A DNA stretch of 64,000 nt, taken from NCBI GenBank assembly GCA_023159155.1, contig JAJNNX010000035.1, positions 434,001-498,000 on the forward strand. Reading direction: 5' to 3'. This document shows, piece after piece, positions 1-11,247 of the stretch; the first letter of the stretch is position 1; each line of letters opens with the position of its first letter. A program made the position numbers and the translations under genes. Source of the stretch: Ustulina deusta. Taxonomy: Eukaryota > Ascomycota > Sordariomycetes > Xylariales > Xylariaceae. The notes beneath the pieces were generated by a model that was not told the origin of the DNA, made no database searches, and saw nothing but the letters and a program-made list of their open reading frames with translations.

Positions 1-26
1 GAGCTTTGGTTTAAATGTTTGTCTAG

Positions 27-251
27 TCTGGATCTTGCTTCCTTTGCCTGATCTACACATACTTCCGAGTCCCGGAGCCCGCTGGACGTACCTTTGCCGA
101 ACTGGATCTGCTCTTCGAAAAAGGCGTCAGCGCTCGAAAGTTCGCTTCCACCAAGGTCGACGTATTTGCCGAGCAGATTCAAGGTGACGCTCTGGATCAA
201 TATAGAGACCAAATCATCGTATCCCATGTCGAGCACGGGAAGACGGGGTAA
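27..251 (+). CDS. MFS sugar (alpha-glucoside-type) permease, 3' terminal exon
   Basis: Only the last exon is inside the window. The frame reads a hydrophobic stretch (end of the last membrane helix), then YFRVPEPAGRTFAELDLLFE and VSARKFASTKVD, and stops at 249-251. The PEPxGRTFAELDxLFExxVSARKFA tail is characteristic of the fungal maltose/alpha-glucoside branch of the sugar-porter MFS family (plasma membrane, proton symport). An in-frame TAG at 24-26 is followed by plausible exon sequence, so I place an intron acceptor (TTTGTCTAG) ending at 26 and the exon from 27. Upstream exons are missing, so substrate cannot be judged beyond family level. Confidence 0.8.
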   Translation, partial: SGSCFLCLIYTYFRVPEPAGRTFAELDLLFEKGVSARKFASTKVDVFAEQIQGDALDQYRDQIIVSHVEHGKTG

Positions 252-880
252 GACTTTTCTCTGGGTTAAGAGAACGGACGGAGGTCAGGTGGGCTCAAGA
301 GCAACGGGGACAACGATCTTTGCATGAAGCACCTGTATGTCTCATGTTGAGGCTCAATACCCATATGGGATTCCGGTAATCATATCTGTCAATAAGTGAG
401 ATTATGGTTCCGGCGCATCGGAAGGGGTGGGATCCCACTCCGTCCATGTCTGTATGCCCACGATCGCCACGGAACTTGAGAACAGCCGTCAGTGAGCCAG
501 CTCCCGCAGAGGATATACGATAGCGACATATCCTGTAAGATGAGAGCTTCCCTAGAGAGAAAACGGCCGTTTGTTAAGTCTCCTCTTAATTTACATATTA
601 CCCACTCTGATTCTCTCAACACCCGCTATTATAGTTTGCCCGCAAGAATCCCGGCTCCCTGCACGGTAATGTGGTGCAGTGCGGGGTCTGAGGGATCGCT
701 CCCGATGCATACTACCGGCCTGTAGTATAAGTGAAGATTGCTTGCTAGTTAGATACTCCGCCTCAAAAGACATTTCTCTCGTGTTAAGTCTTCCACATCT
801 CTATTTCGTCGCTATTGGTTGTGTAATATTATCCTTCTTATCAAGCCAGATATATATACCTTCGCGTGAATTAGCCAACG
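252..880. other. Intergenic, no gene seen
   Basis: About 630 bases between the permease stop and the DUF4863 start. The open frames here are short, overlap each other on both strands and show no recognisable protein. Presumed 3' region of the permease and promoter of the next gene. Confidence 0.6.
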
Positions 881-1828
881 ATGGACGGTGCTCAGGCCCA
901 AGCCGGCGCGGCAGCCGTCTTAGATCTAGAAAAGGCGAGTTCTATTTAGGTCCGGAGGAATGATTGGTTGTCCCGGCTCGATCTGGACCTCAAGAGCTCT
1001 ACAAACTCCAACAACCCTCACCATCATTTTCTCTCTGCAAGTGGAATTAGCAACTAACCTAGAATATGGCAGTGGCCAACGGCACAAAAATTAGTGAAGC
1101 GATGTAGCGAGTTCTTTGATGAGGTCCTTGACCTGTAAGTCAACTGTCTGGACCCTCCCCCGCCCGCCTCGGTCTAAGGTAGGTATACAATATCATCGCC
1201 ACTACACAGGCCGCTAACATTACATCATCGAAGTACACCGGGAAAGGAACTCGAAGAGAGGCTGAACAAGGATTACGGACCAGGCAATCCATACTACGAG
1301 GACCTGTGTGGTCTCGTACGCCAGGGGCTTGAGGAGGGATGGGTCGCAGAGACCGAATTGGATGGGAGGACGTACCGACGGGGCAAGATCGCGCTGCCGA
1401 GCGCCGAGACGCGCTTCTTCAGCATTACCACTGTATATATGGAGAGCGAAGGCGTCTTCTCGGGCCAGGTTTGTCACTGGAGCCCTTTATCCCCCCTCTT
1501 AGCATGTCTTAGAGTCACGAATGGCCTAAGTGGACATATTCTGGTCTTGCGACTCCTGCAAACCCCCAAAACTCTGAAGAATTCTGACCATATGCCGTAG
1601 TATCACGCACACCCCTACGGAGAAATCAATTGTGTCGTCCAGGTCGATGACACTGCGGAATTGGAAGGCATGAATGGCTGGCGGGGTGCTGGGTGGACGT
1701 CGCCAGGTCCAGGCACACACCACTACCCTCGTGTTCGCAAGGGCGCGCTCGTCGCACTGTTCTTCTTGCCTGCCGGACGTATCTCGTACAAGGCGACACC
1801 GGATATGAAACAGCCTCTTAGTGTCTGA
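881..1828 (+). CDS. DUF4863 family protein, 4-hydroxylaminobenzoate lyase-like
   Basis: Best model: exons 881-934, 1073-1134, 1234-1468 and 1601-1828, giving 192 aa in one frame. The last two exons are firm. They carry HAHPYGEINCVVQV and GAGWTSPGPGTHHYPRVR followed by FFLPAGRISYK, the HPxGE, GWxxxxPxxxHxP and LPxGxI signatures of DUF4863, a small cupin-like family. Its characterised bacterial member (PnbB) rearranges 4-hydroxylaminobenzoate to protocatechuate in nitrobenzoate degradation. Exon 1 (MDGAQAQAG start) fits only if intron 1 uses a GC donor (AAG|GCGAGT at 935), since no GT donor keeps the frame before the TAG at 947-949. The 5' end is therefore the weak point. The true substrate in this fungus is unknown. 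Confidence 0.7.
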
Positions 1829-2372
1829 GAGAACGCACTGCCTGGAACTCGGCATGATGGTTGATCGTATGTCTGATGGAATGAAATGGCCCCTGAGTGC
1901 ATTGACCTTGGCGGTTCCTTGCAATTAGTACATGGCTGTAGATAGGTAACAATTATTGTACAAGTCTCGAGTGCTCTCTCTTGAAAGGGACGACTCTCCG
2001 ATATTCCTACTCCGTTGAAGATCGAACCGGATGGGGTGCAACGACACGGCTGTCTCGGATGACTTTCTGACAAGTTTGAGGAAACTAGTTTCGAGGCCGT
2101 TGGGGAAAATATCAAGCAGGCAGCATCCCATGATCTCTCTGGGAGTCGGTCTCTCATTATTCGCCAAGCCGTAACATGCCCAAGGCTAAAGTGGCTGAAC
2201 GGATATCATTGGGCGACATAAAACCGTAGTATGGACGCCTATGACTAATGGGGCGGAGGTTCGTCGGCCTCGTCGTCGTCGGCGTCTAGACCTGTCAAGT
2301 GTCCTCGGTCGTCTGGCGCCATCCATCCATCCCACCTCGCTTGCTCGAGTTCCGCGTAATTTCGCACAGCAG
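1829..2372. other. Intergenic between convergent genes
   Basis: About 540 bases between the stop of the DUF4863 gene (+) and the stop of PET117 (-). Only small overlapping open frames with no recognisable protein; presumably the two 3' untranslated regions. Confidence 0.6.
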
Positions 2373-2695
2373 TTACCGGGTCGGCAACACTTTGTCGGGT
2401 ATATCGATTGCCGACTGTGACACAGTCTGGCCCTTCTTATACTCTTCCTCCAACGCCTTTTGCATATCGAAGTCGAGCTGTCGTTCCCGTTTTATCCGCT
2501 GCTGTTCCATGTCGCGAACAACGCCCTGGTGCATGGCCTTCCACCGACAAGTCAGAAATATGATTACCCACCAGACGGTAAACGGATTCTCGCACACACC
2601 TCTTTCTCGAATGTCTGCTGGAAGTGGACGAAGACCACAGTACTTGCTGCAAACAGCGATGTACCCAGCAAGGTGAGCTTTGAAGCGCGAGACAT
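2373..2695 (-). CDS. PET117: Cytochrome c oxidase assembly protein PET117
   Basis: Two exons: 2600-2695 (32 codons, ending before a GTGTGT donor) and 2373-2537, giving 86 aa. The protein starts MSRASKLTLLGTSLFAAST, one N-terminal hydrophobic helix, followed by VVFVHFQQ and then a charged, helical tail with MHQGVVRDMEQQ and RERQLDFDMQKALEEEYKK. This is the conserved PET117 layout: a short membrane-tethered mitochondrial inner-membrane protein needed for heme A synthesis (it supports COX15 oligomers) and cytochrome oxidase assembly. Length and both halves match the fungal family. The splice join falls exactly where the family sequence continues, so the model is secure. Confidence 0.9.
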
Positions 2696-3343
2696 GATAG
2701 AGAGGCAAGCGATGGACGATGGAGAGGTAAATGGCGGTAAACGAAAAATATGGATAAGGAGAAGCTCTTCTAAGCAGTCATCTTCTGGCTTTGTCAATGC
2801 AAAATCAGCGATGTCACAGGCTGGATAATGCGAATACCTTATATGATAAACCCCAGGGCGCTCCCAGGAAACGAAGAAGAAAATGAGGCTCATCGCCCCG
2901 CCGCTGGGGACTGACGTTCCGGGTTTGTCGTTCACTGTAGGACCCTACACAGCTACCCAGGTGTGTCGCCTGGGCCTGAAATACAGTGCGGTGGCATTTC
3001 TTGTCACAGTGGCTGTGTTCACTGACTGTCCACTGCCGAGTCAAGCCACAGGGTTACCCAAGACGCGGGAACCTGGCGGCAGTACCTAAAGTAATTAATA
3101 TCTTGTACCTACTGAATCTAAGCTACCTAACCTAAGCTACCTAACTAAGAGGTACGCACTAGAACCGCTGGTGGTAGGCGGTGCCCTTCGCGCATCTGAT
3201 ATCACCTCTTCCGCCCTGCGTCAACCACTTTATTGACCGACACCAGTTCCTCTTCTCGTTCTCGCCATCCCAACCGACGGTGCCCTGTCATTTAGCTACG
3301 GTTACAATAGCCAATCGCCGAGCCTCCACTTGCAAGCCGCCAT
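2696..3343. promoter_or_regulatory. Divergent promoter region PET117 / VMA10
   Basis: About 650 bases between two divergent housekeeping start codons. No ORF of note. At 3102-3155 lies a TACCTA/CCTAAC-rich tract of the kind repeated elsewhere in the window. No core promoter element can be named with confidence. Confidence 0.4.
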
Positions 3344-4184
3344 AATGGTATGCCTTTCACGTACAGTCACTTTGCCGAGTGCAGGGGAATAGAGATCACT
3401 AACAATGCATCAACTCCAGTCGGCTCAAAATTCGGCGGGCATCCAGACCTTGCTCGACGTACGTACTTGCTCGCTTTCTCGTCATATGGCCCGTCCTCGG
3501 TCTGGTCATATATCTATGCTCTTTTCGGCTAGTAGTGTTGACACGCCGCTCGCTGTAGGCAGAAAGAGAAGCCTCCAAGATCGTCCAGAAAGGTAGTGTG
3601 ACGCAAATCGAATCCCACCCACGCTTGTCCTCGATAAACAGATAAAGATACTGATATCAAACAGCTCGTGAACGTATGTCGATATCAACTGAAGCTCCTC
3701 CTGCCCCAGGTCACACGATGCCATGCGCTTGAAACAACTGATTAACCCAGACTCCCCCCCTACGAACAGTCCGGACGAAACGTGTACGCGAAGCGCGAGA
3801 TGAAGCCAAGAAGGAGATAGATGCCTACCGCAAGGCAAAAGAGGAAGAATTCAGGAAGTTCGAAGCCGAGGTCAGCAGCATTTCCATACCTCTGTTCTCC
3901 TGCTACAAACTACGATCGCTCAGATCTACCCCGTTGAATGATTGTCGGAACCGGAAGACGGTGATACAGCAGACGGGACACAATTTGGACAACTACATAC
4001 TGACATATCGACCCCATCACAGCACACCAAAGGCAACAAGCAAGCCGAGGACGAGGCCAATAAGGAGGCCGACGAGAAGATCAAGGAGATCCAGACATCC
4101 GGCAAGAAGAACCAGACTGTGGTTATTACAGACCTACTGAACGGTGTTTTGGATGTGAAGCCCGTCCCTCCTTCTGCGGCGTAG
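3344..4184 (+). CDS. VMA10: V-type proton ATPase subunit G
   Basis: Six exons: 3344-3346 (the ATG alone), 3420-3458, 3559-3592, 3665-3673 (9 nt), 3770-3870 and 4023-4184. The result is about 115 aa: SAQNSAGIQTLLDAEREASK, KIVQKARE, RTKRVREARDEAKKEIDAYR, KAKEEEFRKFEAE, then a Lys/Glu-rich helix and VKPVPPSAA. This is the peripheral-stalk subunit G of the vacuolar H+-ATPase, a long alpha helix pairing with subunit E. The conserved N-terminal block (SAGIQxLLxAExEAxxIVxKAR) identifies it. The single-codon first exon and the 9-nt exon are required by the reading frame and family alignment; one position (Leu where the family usually has Tyr) sits at the microexon junction and should be checked with cDNA. 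Confidence 0.9.
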
Positions 4185-4431
4185 AGGTCTTTTATTAACC
4201 TAACCGACAATACACCACGACGGGTCGTGAAAGAGACCATGCACCACCCATGCACTATCTAGAAGGTGTCCTCAATACTCGGATGGCTTCAACGGATTGT
4301 TGAGGAATGGTATGCGGGATAAGGTCTCCGCGGCTGCATGTGGATAACATAATTAGAATGGGTTGTTGTTGTTGAAGAAGCTGGACTTGGAAGTGGGCAT
4401 CAATTATTCATCATTCCTATCAAGCTCACCC

Positions 4432-6338
4432 TCATTGTAGGAATTTAGCCAGTGTTGAGAGCATGTCCCTCGTATCCTTGCCATCCGTATCTTCAGTGTA
4501 TATGCCCTTGATTTGCTCTTGTATTGTCTCTCGAACCACATTAAGTGATTCGTCTCGATCTGCTAGCAGCTTCTGGATCGTTTTCTTGGCTCCACCGTCC
4601 TCGGCTACGAGCCAAGCGAGTACTACGTCCAGTGTTTGCAAGGAGAAGAGACCGGCATCCAATCTGCGTGAGAACCAGTCATCTGCCATGTCTTCTCTTT
4701 CCTCTGCCGACATTTGTGCCTGCTCGGCCCGGATAGCCTCGTCTACAGCACTCACGCGTGCGGCACATTCCCGGCGCAGTTTGACGAGCTTTTCCGTCTT
4801 CTCGTAGTCTCTCTCGACGAATTTAGCGAGCAGGCGTATGCGTTCGGCTGAGTCGGCTGGTAATAAACGTAGCATCGACGCAAAAATACCGATGAGATGC
4901 TCTGCCACCCGGTGGTCGGTACTCTTCTTCATGAACAGCGTGAAAATATTCTTGAGGCCACCGGCTTCGACAATCTTCTGACAAACCTCAACTCCCGACG
5001 TGCCACTCACTGCGTGATCTAGTAACCTTAACGACGCGTTCTTGCTCAGTTTACCTTCCTTGAGCATGATGAGACATAGCTCCACGCCCTCGGCCGCGAC
5101 GAACTTGGTCTTCCCTTCTGGCTCGTCGACCATGCAGGCCAATGCCTCGAAAAGATTCTCTACGTATTCCTCTTCCTCGCCGCCCTTCTCGGGATCCAAT
5201 TTCCGATACGGGGCTACTAGTTGTAACATGATATCCGTGGCATCTAAGCTGGCGAGTTTCCGCCTATTCTTAGCCGAGTTTTGTACCAGAATCGCTAGTA
5301 CCTCGGCCGCGTACTGTCTATTCTGGCTCACACCTCCTCCCTCTTCTTTCCTCTGTATTCGTCGCAATAACCACTGTAGTAAACTCTCCTCCTTGACGAC
5401 ACGCTCGGCTGTAATGGTCCGCCCACAAAGATTTTCGACGATGCCTAAAGCATGGTATATACCACCACGATCCATTTCTTGCGTCTCGTCCAACCGCTCG
5501 AGGTTCGACACGAGCAACGACAGTAGATCGGCTTCTAGCAGCGCTTCAACTAGCGCATCGTACTGTGCTTCCTCGGCGGCAACGTCTTCGTCGGTTAACT
5601 CGTCGATGATCTCAACGGCGTCGATAGCGATATCCGTGTTCTCGTGCGCCAGTAATCCGACCAAGCTTCCCACACACCCCAGGCGCGCAAACTCCGGGTA
5701 CAGCTCTGGGTGTTCGGACAGGATGGATAGGGCCTTGATCTCGGCGTCAAGCTCAGCCTCGCTGGCGATAAACTTGGAGGGGTCATCTTCAAACTTGGCG
5801 CGCTGCTCGGCGTTACGGGAGATCTTCTTCTCGAAGCTCAGGGCCGTGCGCCGCAGCCATGCGACATCCATCTTCTCGGGTGCGAGGTCGGCCTCGGTGC
5901 CATCGAGGTAATCGAGGACCTCTGCCTCCTGGGCGGTTACGCCGCCGCCAAAGAAGCGACCACCTTCCTCGTCATCGTCTGGTGGCATATCTGGGCCATA
6001 ATCACCCTCCTCGTCTCCTGGCGGCGGTAGGGCCGGGCCGGCTTCGAGGTCGTTCTCCACGGGTTGTCCGTCTTCGACGCGTGGGTGTCGGCTACTATTG
6101 CCATTGAGGCGGGCGGATTTGTAGATCTCATCTTTCGTGAAGAGCAGAGCAGGTTAGACAAACAGCACAGTAGATGTAGAGGCGATGCATTGCGACTCAC
6201 TAGGATCTCGAAGCGGCTCGAGTTTGCGTTTGTCGCCCACGCGGGACGCCTATTCACGTTAGCTATCTTTCTCACGGTAACATTGTAGAAACAATTCATT
6301 CAATGGCTTACTTTGAACAACTCGTCTATGCTTGTCAT
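4432..6338 (-). CDS. Beta-catenin-like protein 1 (CTNNBL1) homologue, spliceosome-associated armadillo protein
   Basis: Exons 6312-6338 (MTSIDELFK), 6201-6249 and 4432-6131, phases closing to 591 aa. The second exon contributes KRKLEPLRDP and the third begins NEIYKSARL. An acidic, glycine-rich segment follows (about residues 55-90), then the conserved helical body with AEVLDYLDGTEADLAPEKMD and WLRRTALSFEKKISRNAEQR, and armadillo-like repeats to the end (LGCVGSLVGLLAHENTDIAI, AIDAVEIIDELTDED). In animals CTNNBL1 binds the PRP19/CDC5L spliceosome complex in the nucleus; the fungal homologue probably has the same role. Length is normal for the family. A long open frame on the opposite strand (5042-5911) is a shadow. 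Confidence 0.9.
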
Positions 6339-6752
6339 ATTGGAGTTTTCTAGATGCCCACACGAGTGTTCAGTGATAGTGGAAGAGTCAGGATGAAGCT
6401 CGGCGAGATACTCGGGGAGGCTATAGGTACAGCTTCTTATCGTATGCCTATCCGCTATAGGTACCTACATAGCTTGGTGGAAGCTTGAAAATATCCAGGC
6501 AGGTACCTAATTTCCGGATTCAGGTTAGAAAGTGCCTATGGTGCACAACTGGCACTGTACTCGACAGTACCTTTCCGGTTATGCCGCACAGTACGCCCGC
6601 GCCACGTGCCTCAATCACCGCTGTCCGGGTCTAGCCTGGGGCTTCCAGTGCGACAAATAGCGATACGACATCCGAAACGCGGCCCGTAGCACTTATAGAA
6701 TAGGTAGTGCACCATCACCTGTATACCTCCCGAGTCCTCCAATCTGATCACC
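6339..6752. promoter_or_regulatory. Divergent promoter region
   Basis: About 410 bases between the CTNNBL1 homologue (-) and the phosphatase gene (+). It holds several TAGGTACCTA-like half palindromes (around 6424-6512) and no credible coding sequence. Confidence 0.4.
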
Positions 6753-7556
6753 ATGCCTCCGACACTTATTCTTATACGACATGCCGAGGCAGAACATAAT
6801 GAGACCAGTAAGTATTCCAAGAATTCATAGAAGTTGCCTTGAAGCAAATCTAATTCCTTAAAGAGGACTACTCCATTCATGATCCGAGTCTCACCAAGCT
6901 TGGACGAGAACAATGTGTGAAGCTGAGAAAGGGACTATTAGAAGACCCCTTAGCCCAGCAAGCCGAGTTGATTGTCACCTCTCCAATGCGCCGAACCATC
7001 CAGACCGCTTTGGGTACAGTCGACTGGCTAATAGGGAAGGGGGTCAAGATACAGGCCGATGCTCACTGGCAAGGTATGGCTGTCCGCCCGTCCACCGAAT
7101 ATGGGCTAAAATCATGCCACAGAAAACTCGGCAAAGCCATGTGACGTTGGCAGCGCAATATCTAGAGTAGCCGAGGAGTTCCCAAGCATCGACTACTCAG
7201 CTGTCGACCCCGTGTGGCCGGACAAAACCTCGCCAGCGGGGAGCCAGTACCATTACACGAAGACGGCAATCATAGCGCGAGCTCAGGCGGCACTCCAGAA
7301 GCTATATCAGCGGCCCGAAAAAGTCATCATCGTAGTTTCACATTCGGGCTTCTTGCGTCTGGGCGTGACGGGTTGTTGGTTCTTCAACGCGGATTATCGT
7401 GTCTTCGAATTCGCAGCCATGGGAAGCCTGGGGAGCCCATATCAGCTGGAGCAGCACGCTTATACGGAAGAGAAGGGCGGCGGGCTAGGTCACAGCCGGA
7501 CAGAGCAAGTTGTCCTAGGTTTTGACTTGCCTGATGAGTTACCGGAAGCTGAATGA
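6753..7556 (+). CDS. Histidine phosphatase superfamily (phosphoglycerate mutase-like) protein
   Basis: Exons 6753-6807, 6864-7073 and 7123-7556, giving 232 aa. The N terminus is MPPTLILIRHAEAEHNET, with the RHA/G signature whose histidine is phosphorylated. LTKLGREQC and ELIVTSPMRRTIQTA follow (the SPxxRTxQTA phosphate-pocket arginine). VIIVVSHSGFLR near the C terminus gives the second catalytic histidine. These features define branch 1 of the superfamily. The short size and lack of the cofactor-dependent PGM insert point to a broad-specificity cytosolic phosphatase (PMU1-like) rather than a glycolytic mutase; the substrate cannot be told from sequence. Confidence 0.85.
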
Positions 7557-8609
7557 TGATAGACGACTAGCAACTAATTTGCGGCTATGTCCCGTGGGAA
7601 AATAGCTTCCTACTACAATGTTAATGCTGGTAAGACGTCAATTTAAATAGAAGTCGGAATCTGGTAGAGCTAGCATCTCCGAATGGCCATTTCCTTCAGA
7701 TCTTAGAGTATGCTTACCTATTGGCCGCAGGCGACTAGGCTTCATATTGAACGTGCAGTACTGCTCGTGAGGGTAGACGACCTACCTATTTGTTGATCAA
7801 AGCAATTTGTTATACTAACGGGGCACTTATTGAAAGGTTACGAGTGGGCTTAGCTCAAAGCCAAGCCACCCCTGGTTTGCTAGCTCGCCTGCGACATTCC
7901 GTATTACACTGCACTAAGCCTTGAGTTGTCATCAGTAGTCTAGAGTGTCCAGGGGAAAAAATGGCACAGCACAGCCTCCCCAATCCCAATACGAGCTGTC
8001 ATCATGTCGACTTTCGTTTCACGTCCCATGGCCGAGGATCCCGGCGGCAAAAGCTATTACGCGCAAGTATACTGAGGTACCCAAATGAATAAATGTTGGA
8101 GCTTGATAGCTTGCACTATGGTTGCATCTTTCCACTAGGTAAGGTATGCACAGTTTGGTTGTTTCCTAGGCGAGGTACTTGCTGCGCAGTGTTTAACGGA
8201 AGATATACCCACGGTTCCTAGACGGGTGGGCAAAAGCTGACGAGGAAATAATACTGGTAGTACCACTTTGGTCAACCCCTGTTCCCCTTTAGGCACCTAC
8301 TTACAGCAATGATGTCCTGCATAGTACACAGGTCTTTGAAAGGATCATCTTATGTCTCATCCGAACTGCCCGTCAATTTGCGCTTTCGGTATTATTATGC
8401 CTACCGCCCCCTTCCCCAGGGCGAGACAAAGCTGCCGGTCCTAAGAAGCCCGACCCTGAAATCCAACGTCATCTGGTGGCCAGAACGACGTCTTACATAG
8501 CCTGCCTCTGTGCCCTTCATGTCTCGCACTGCGTGCCGCAGTTCCCTCCCTGGTATATATCTTTTAATGGGTTCCTGGACCAATTTCGCTGTTGCATAAG
8601 CCGTTAAAG
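7557..8609. other. Intergenic, no gene seen
   Basis: About 1.05 kb, AT-richer than the flanking genes, with frequent stops in all frames. Presumed to include the promoter of the GH76 gene. Confidence 0.6.
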
Positions 8610-10356
8610 ATGATTCCGTCGCTCGTTTATCTATTACCGCTATATCCGCTAGTCGCCCGGGCCGCACTCGAGGTCGACTTCACCTCGAAAGGTGAGCATG
8701 TTTACCCTGTTGAGCCGTTGCTAGAACGGCGCAGAATTGAAACCCCATGTGACTGGTCTCGGACGATATCTGACGTTTTTCTCTTATAGAGTCCATCAAG
8801 CAAGGTGCGGCTCAGATAGCAGAGGACTTGCTGGCGTATTACCATGGAGACGAACCTGGCCAAGTACCTGGTATACTACCCGGTCCGCCGCCGGACGGTG
8901 ACTACTACTGGTTCGCATCCCGATCTCACTCGCACTCCGTCTGAGGAGATCCTGTTGTTAACCAAGGCCTCAGGTGGGAAGGGGGTGCCATGTGGGGGGC
9001 GCTACTAGACTATTGGCACTGGACGGGTGATGAAACCTACAACAATCTGTCATACGAAGGCCTGTTATTCCAGTCTGGTCCCAATAAGGATTTCGTCAAC
9101 AGCAACTGGAGTTTCTCGCTCGGAAACGATGATCAGGCATTCTGGGCCATGTCGGCTTTGATTGCAGCCGAGACCAGCTTCCGAGATCCTCCGGCAGGTG
9201 AGGCCCAGTGGCTTGCCCTGGCTCAAGCTGTATGGAATGAACAAACCGACAGCAAACTGCGTGACGGAGGTTGTGGTTTCGGCCTGCGGTGGCAAGCCAA
9301 CTCCCTGAACCCGGGGTTCAGCTACAAGAACAGTACGTTGCACGTGGATGAGTCTTCTTAGCTTTCAATAAGCATTTGCTCCGGCCCGCTAGCAGCTATC
9401 TCATGTACACAAGACTGACAGAAGATGCTTGCAGCGATTGCCAACGGTTGTTTCTTCAATATAGGTGCGCGTCTTGCTCGATACACGAAAAATGATACCT
9501 ACACGGACTGGTCTGTTCGGACATGGGACTGGCTTGTCGATGTCGAGTACATTGACGCAGAATGGAACATATACGATGGTGCGGACATTGATAAAAACTG
9601 CACGGTTATCGTGAAGCAGCAATTTTCATACAACGCTGCTATTCTCCTTCAAGGGGCCGCATACTTGTACAATTATGTGAGTCTTACTGTCATCTACGAG
9701 CCGCCATAACGAGACGATGGGTAACCCAGCAACATATGTATCAACCCAACCCCGACCCCAAAATCCCCTTCCCTCTCATGAGATTGCAATGACTAATAAC
9801 CGATAAGACATCCGACCAGGTATGGTTGGATCGAATCAATGGACTCCTAGACGGTATCGAGCGCGTCTTCTTCATCGACGGCGTCGCTTACGAGCCTGCC
9901 TGCGAAGGGGGCGTTTGTACAGCCGACATGCTTACTTACAAGGGCTTCCTCCACCGCTGGATGGCATACACGGCGCAACTAGCACCCACGACAAGCGAAA
10001 GGATTACGCCTTTACTCATGAGCTCGGCCAAGGCCGCCGTCGCTCAATGTACTGGAGGCGATAACGGCAGACAATGCGGCTTCCACTGGACCAGCGGCAA
10101 ATTCGACAACGTCTTGGGCGCGGGACAGCAGATGAGTGTGCTTGGCGCACTCACGTCATTACTCGCCCTGGACACCAAGGCGCCTGTGACGAACCAGACC
10201 GGTGGCACTAGTGTGGGCAACCCAGATGCCGGATCCGAAAGATCGCCTTACAATCAATTAAGCCCCGTCACAACGGGTGATAGAGCGGGCGCCGGCATCT
10301 TGACGGTTGTTGCTATCACTTTCGCATCAGCGTCCCTCTGGTGGATGGTCAAATAA
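8610..10356 (+). CDS. GPI-anchored GH76 endo-1,6-alpha-mannosidase (DFG5/DCW1 type)
   Basis: Five exons: 8610-8691, 8790-8910, 8974-9332, 9435-9676 and 9808-10356, closing to 450 aa. It has a signal peptide (MIPSLVYLLPLYPLVARAA), then DGDYYWWEGGAMWGALLDYW, SLGNDDQAFWAM with the paired aspartates used by GH76 for catalysis, KNTIANGCFFNIGARLARYT, and a Ser/Thr/Gly region ending in a hydrophobic tail (GILTVVAITFASASLWW) that looks like a GPI-attachment signal. Fungal DFG5/DCW1 proteins act at the cell surface, where they are thought to cross-link GPI proteins into wall glucan by processing the mannose core of the anchor. The exon 4 acceptor at 9433-9434 was chosen because it restores the conserved NGCxFN block. 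Confidence 0.9.
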
Positions 10357-10638
10357 CGGGATATTAAACCATGGTGAGCAGGCACTTCGAGTGATATTCA
10401 ATGGTACATATTATATTTTATATAGATTTCTCATACTGTGGATCAAGTCACCTCCTATATTGCAGCCATTTATCACGTCTGTGATTTTATTTCTGTGGTT
10501 CTCCATAGAATCTGTCGCCCACGCATCTAATAGCCTCAGCGAATTAACAATGGTATCGACTATAGGGTGAATGCTGATTAACTCCAATTTTAAAGGAATA
10601 TTAATGTACTTTACGTACGCCTAGTCTCTACGACGATG

Positions 10639-11247
10639 TTACAGAAAAGCAATACCGACGGCTATTCCAGCCATGGCACCGAACGCACCCTTGATCGGCC
10701 CCGTGGGAAGTGTAGCACCACCCGTGGACACACTGCTAGTTGACGAACGTGCAGAAGCACTACTAGCAGTGGAAGAGGAATGGGTGACATCTGAATCCGA
10801 ACCTGTTTGCGTCTCCACAGACCCAGACGAAGTAGATGTTCCCGTGATTGTCGTGACAGGCGGTGAGGTAATGGGGGCCGTCTCTGACGAGGCAGGATCC
10901 ACCGATGTAGAGGAATCCTCCGGCGTGGAAGAGTCGGTAGCCACGGCCGTAGCGGAAGAAGAAGTAGAGGTCGCGGCGGTTCCAAAACCCGGCAAGTAAC
11001 TCGGCGAGTAAGTGGCCGTGCCCTCATACGAGAGACAGCCCGGGACAGTGGTCTTAGGCGGTGCGCGTCCACCGCCGCAGTCAAGGAACTCACAGATCTC
11101 GCCTGTGTCGGGCACGTACCAGATGAGGCTGGCGCCGCCGTAGGCCACAGTCTGCGAAGACACACACCCTGCAATGTCGGTCTTTGCCGCGGCGTGTCCG
11201 GCGAGGAGGGCCGCGGCCGCGAGGGCGGCTGAGGTGCGGATGAACAT
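10639..11247 (-). CDS. Secreted Ser/Thr-rich GPI-anchored protein
   Basis: Single-exon ORF of 202 aa from ATG 11245-11247. It begins with a signal peptide (MFIRTSAALAAAALLAGHAAA). A short cysteine-containing domain follows, about residues 23-75, with five cysteines (GCVSSQTVAYGG, ICEFLDCGGGRAPP, VPGCLSYEG). Then comes a long Ser/Thr-rich stretch typical of O-mannosylated stalks, and a C terminus (GAFGAMAGIAVGIAFL) fitting a GPI signal. It is tail-to-tail with the GH76 gene, whose family processes GPI-anchored wall proteins; that link is only positional. The small Cys domain resembles fungal cell-wall proteins of unknown function. Confidence 0.8.
   Translation of the reverse strand: MFIRTSAALAAAALLAGHAAAKTDIAGCVSSQTVAYGGASLIWYVPDTGEICEFLDCGGGRAPPKTTVPGCLSYEGTATYSPSYLPGFGTAATSTSSSATAVATDSSTPEDSSTSVDPASSETAPITSPPVTTITGTSTSSGSVETQTGSDSDVTHSSSTASSASARSSTSSVSTGGATLPTGPIKGAFGAMAGIAVGIAFL

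Noticed and set aside
5042..5911. 289-codon plus-strand frame
   Set aside because: Exact antisense of the CTNNBL1 homologue; Ser-rich composition results from reading its codons backwards.
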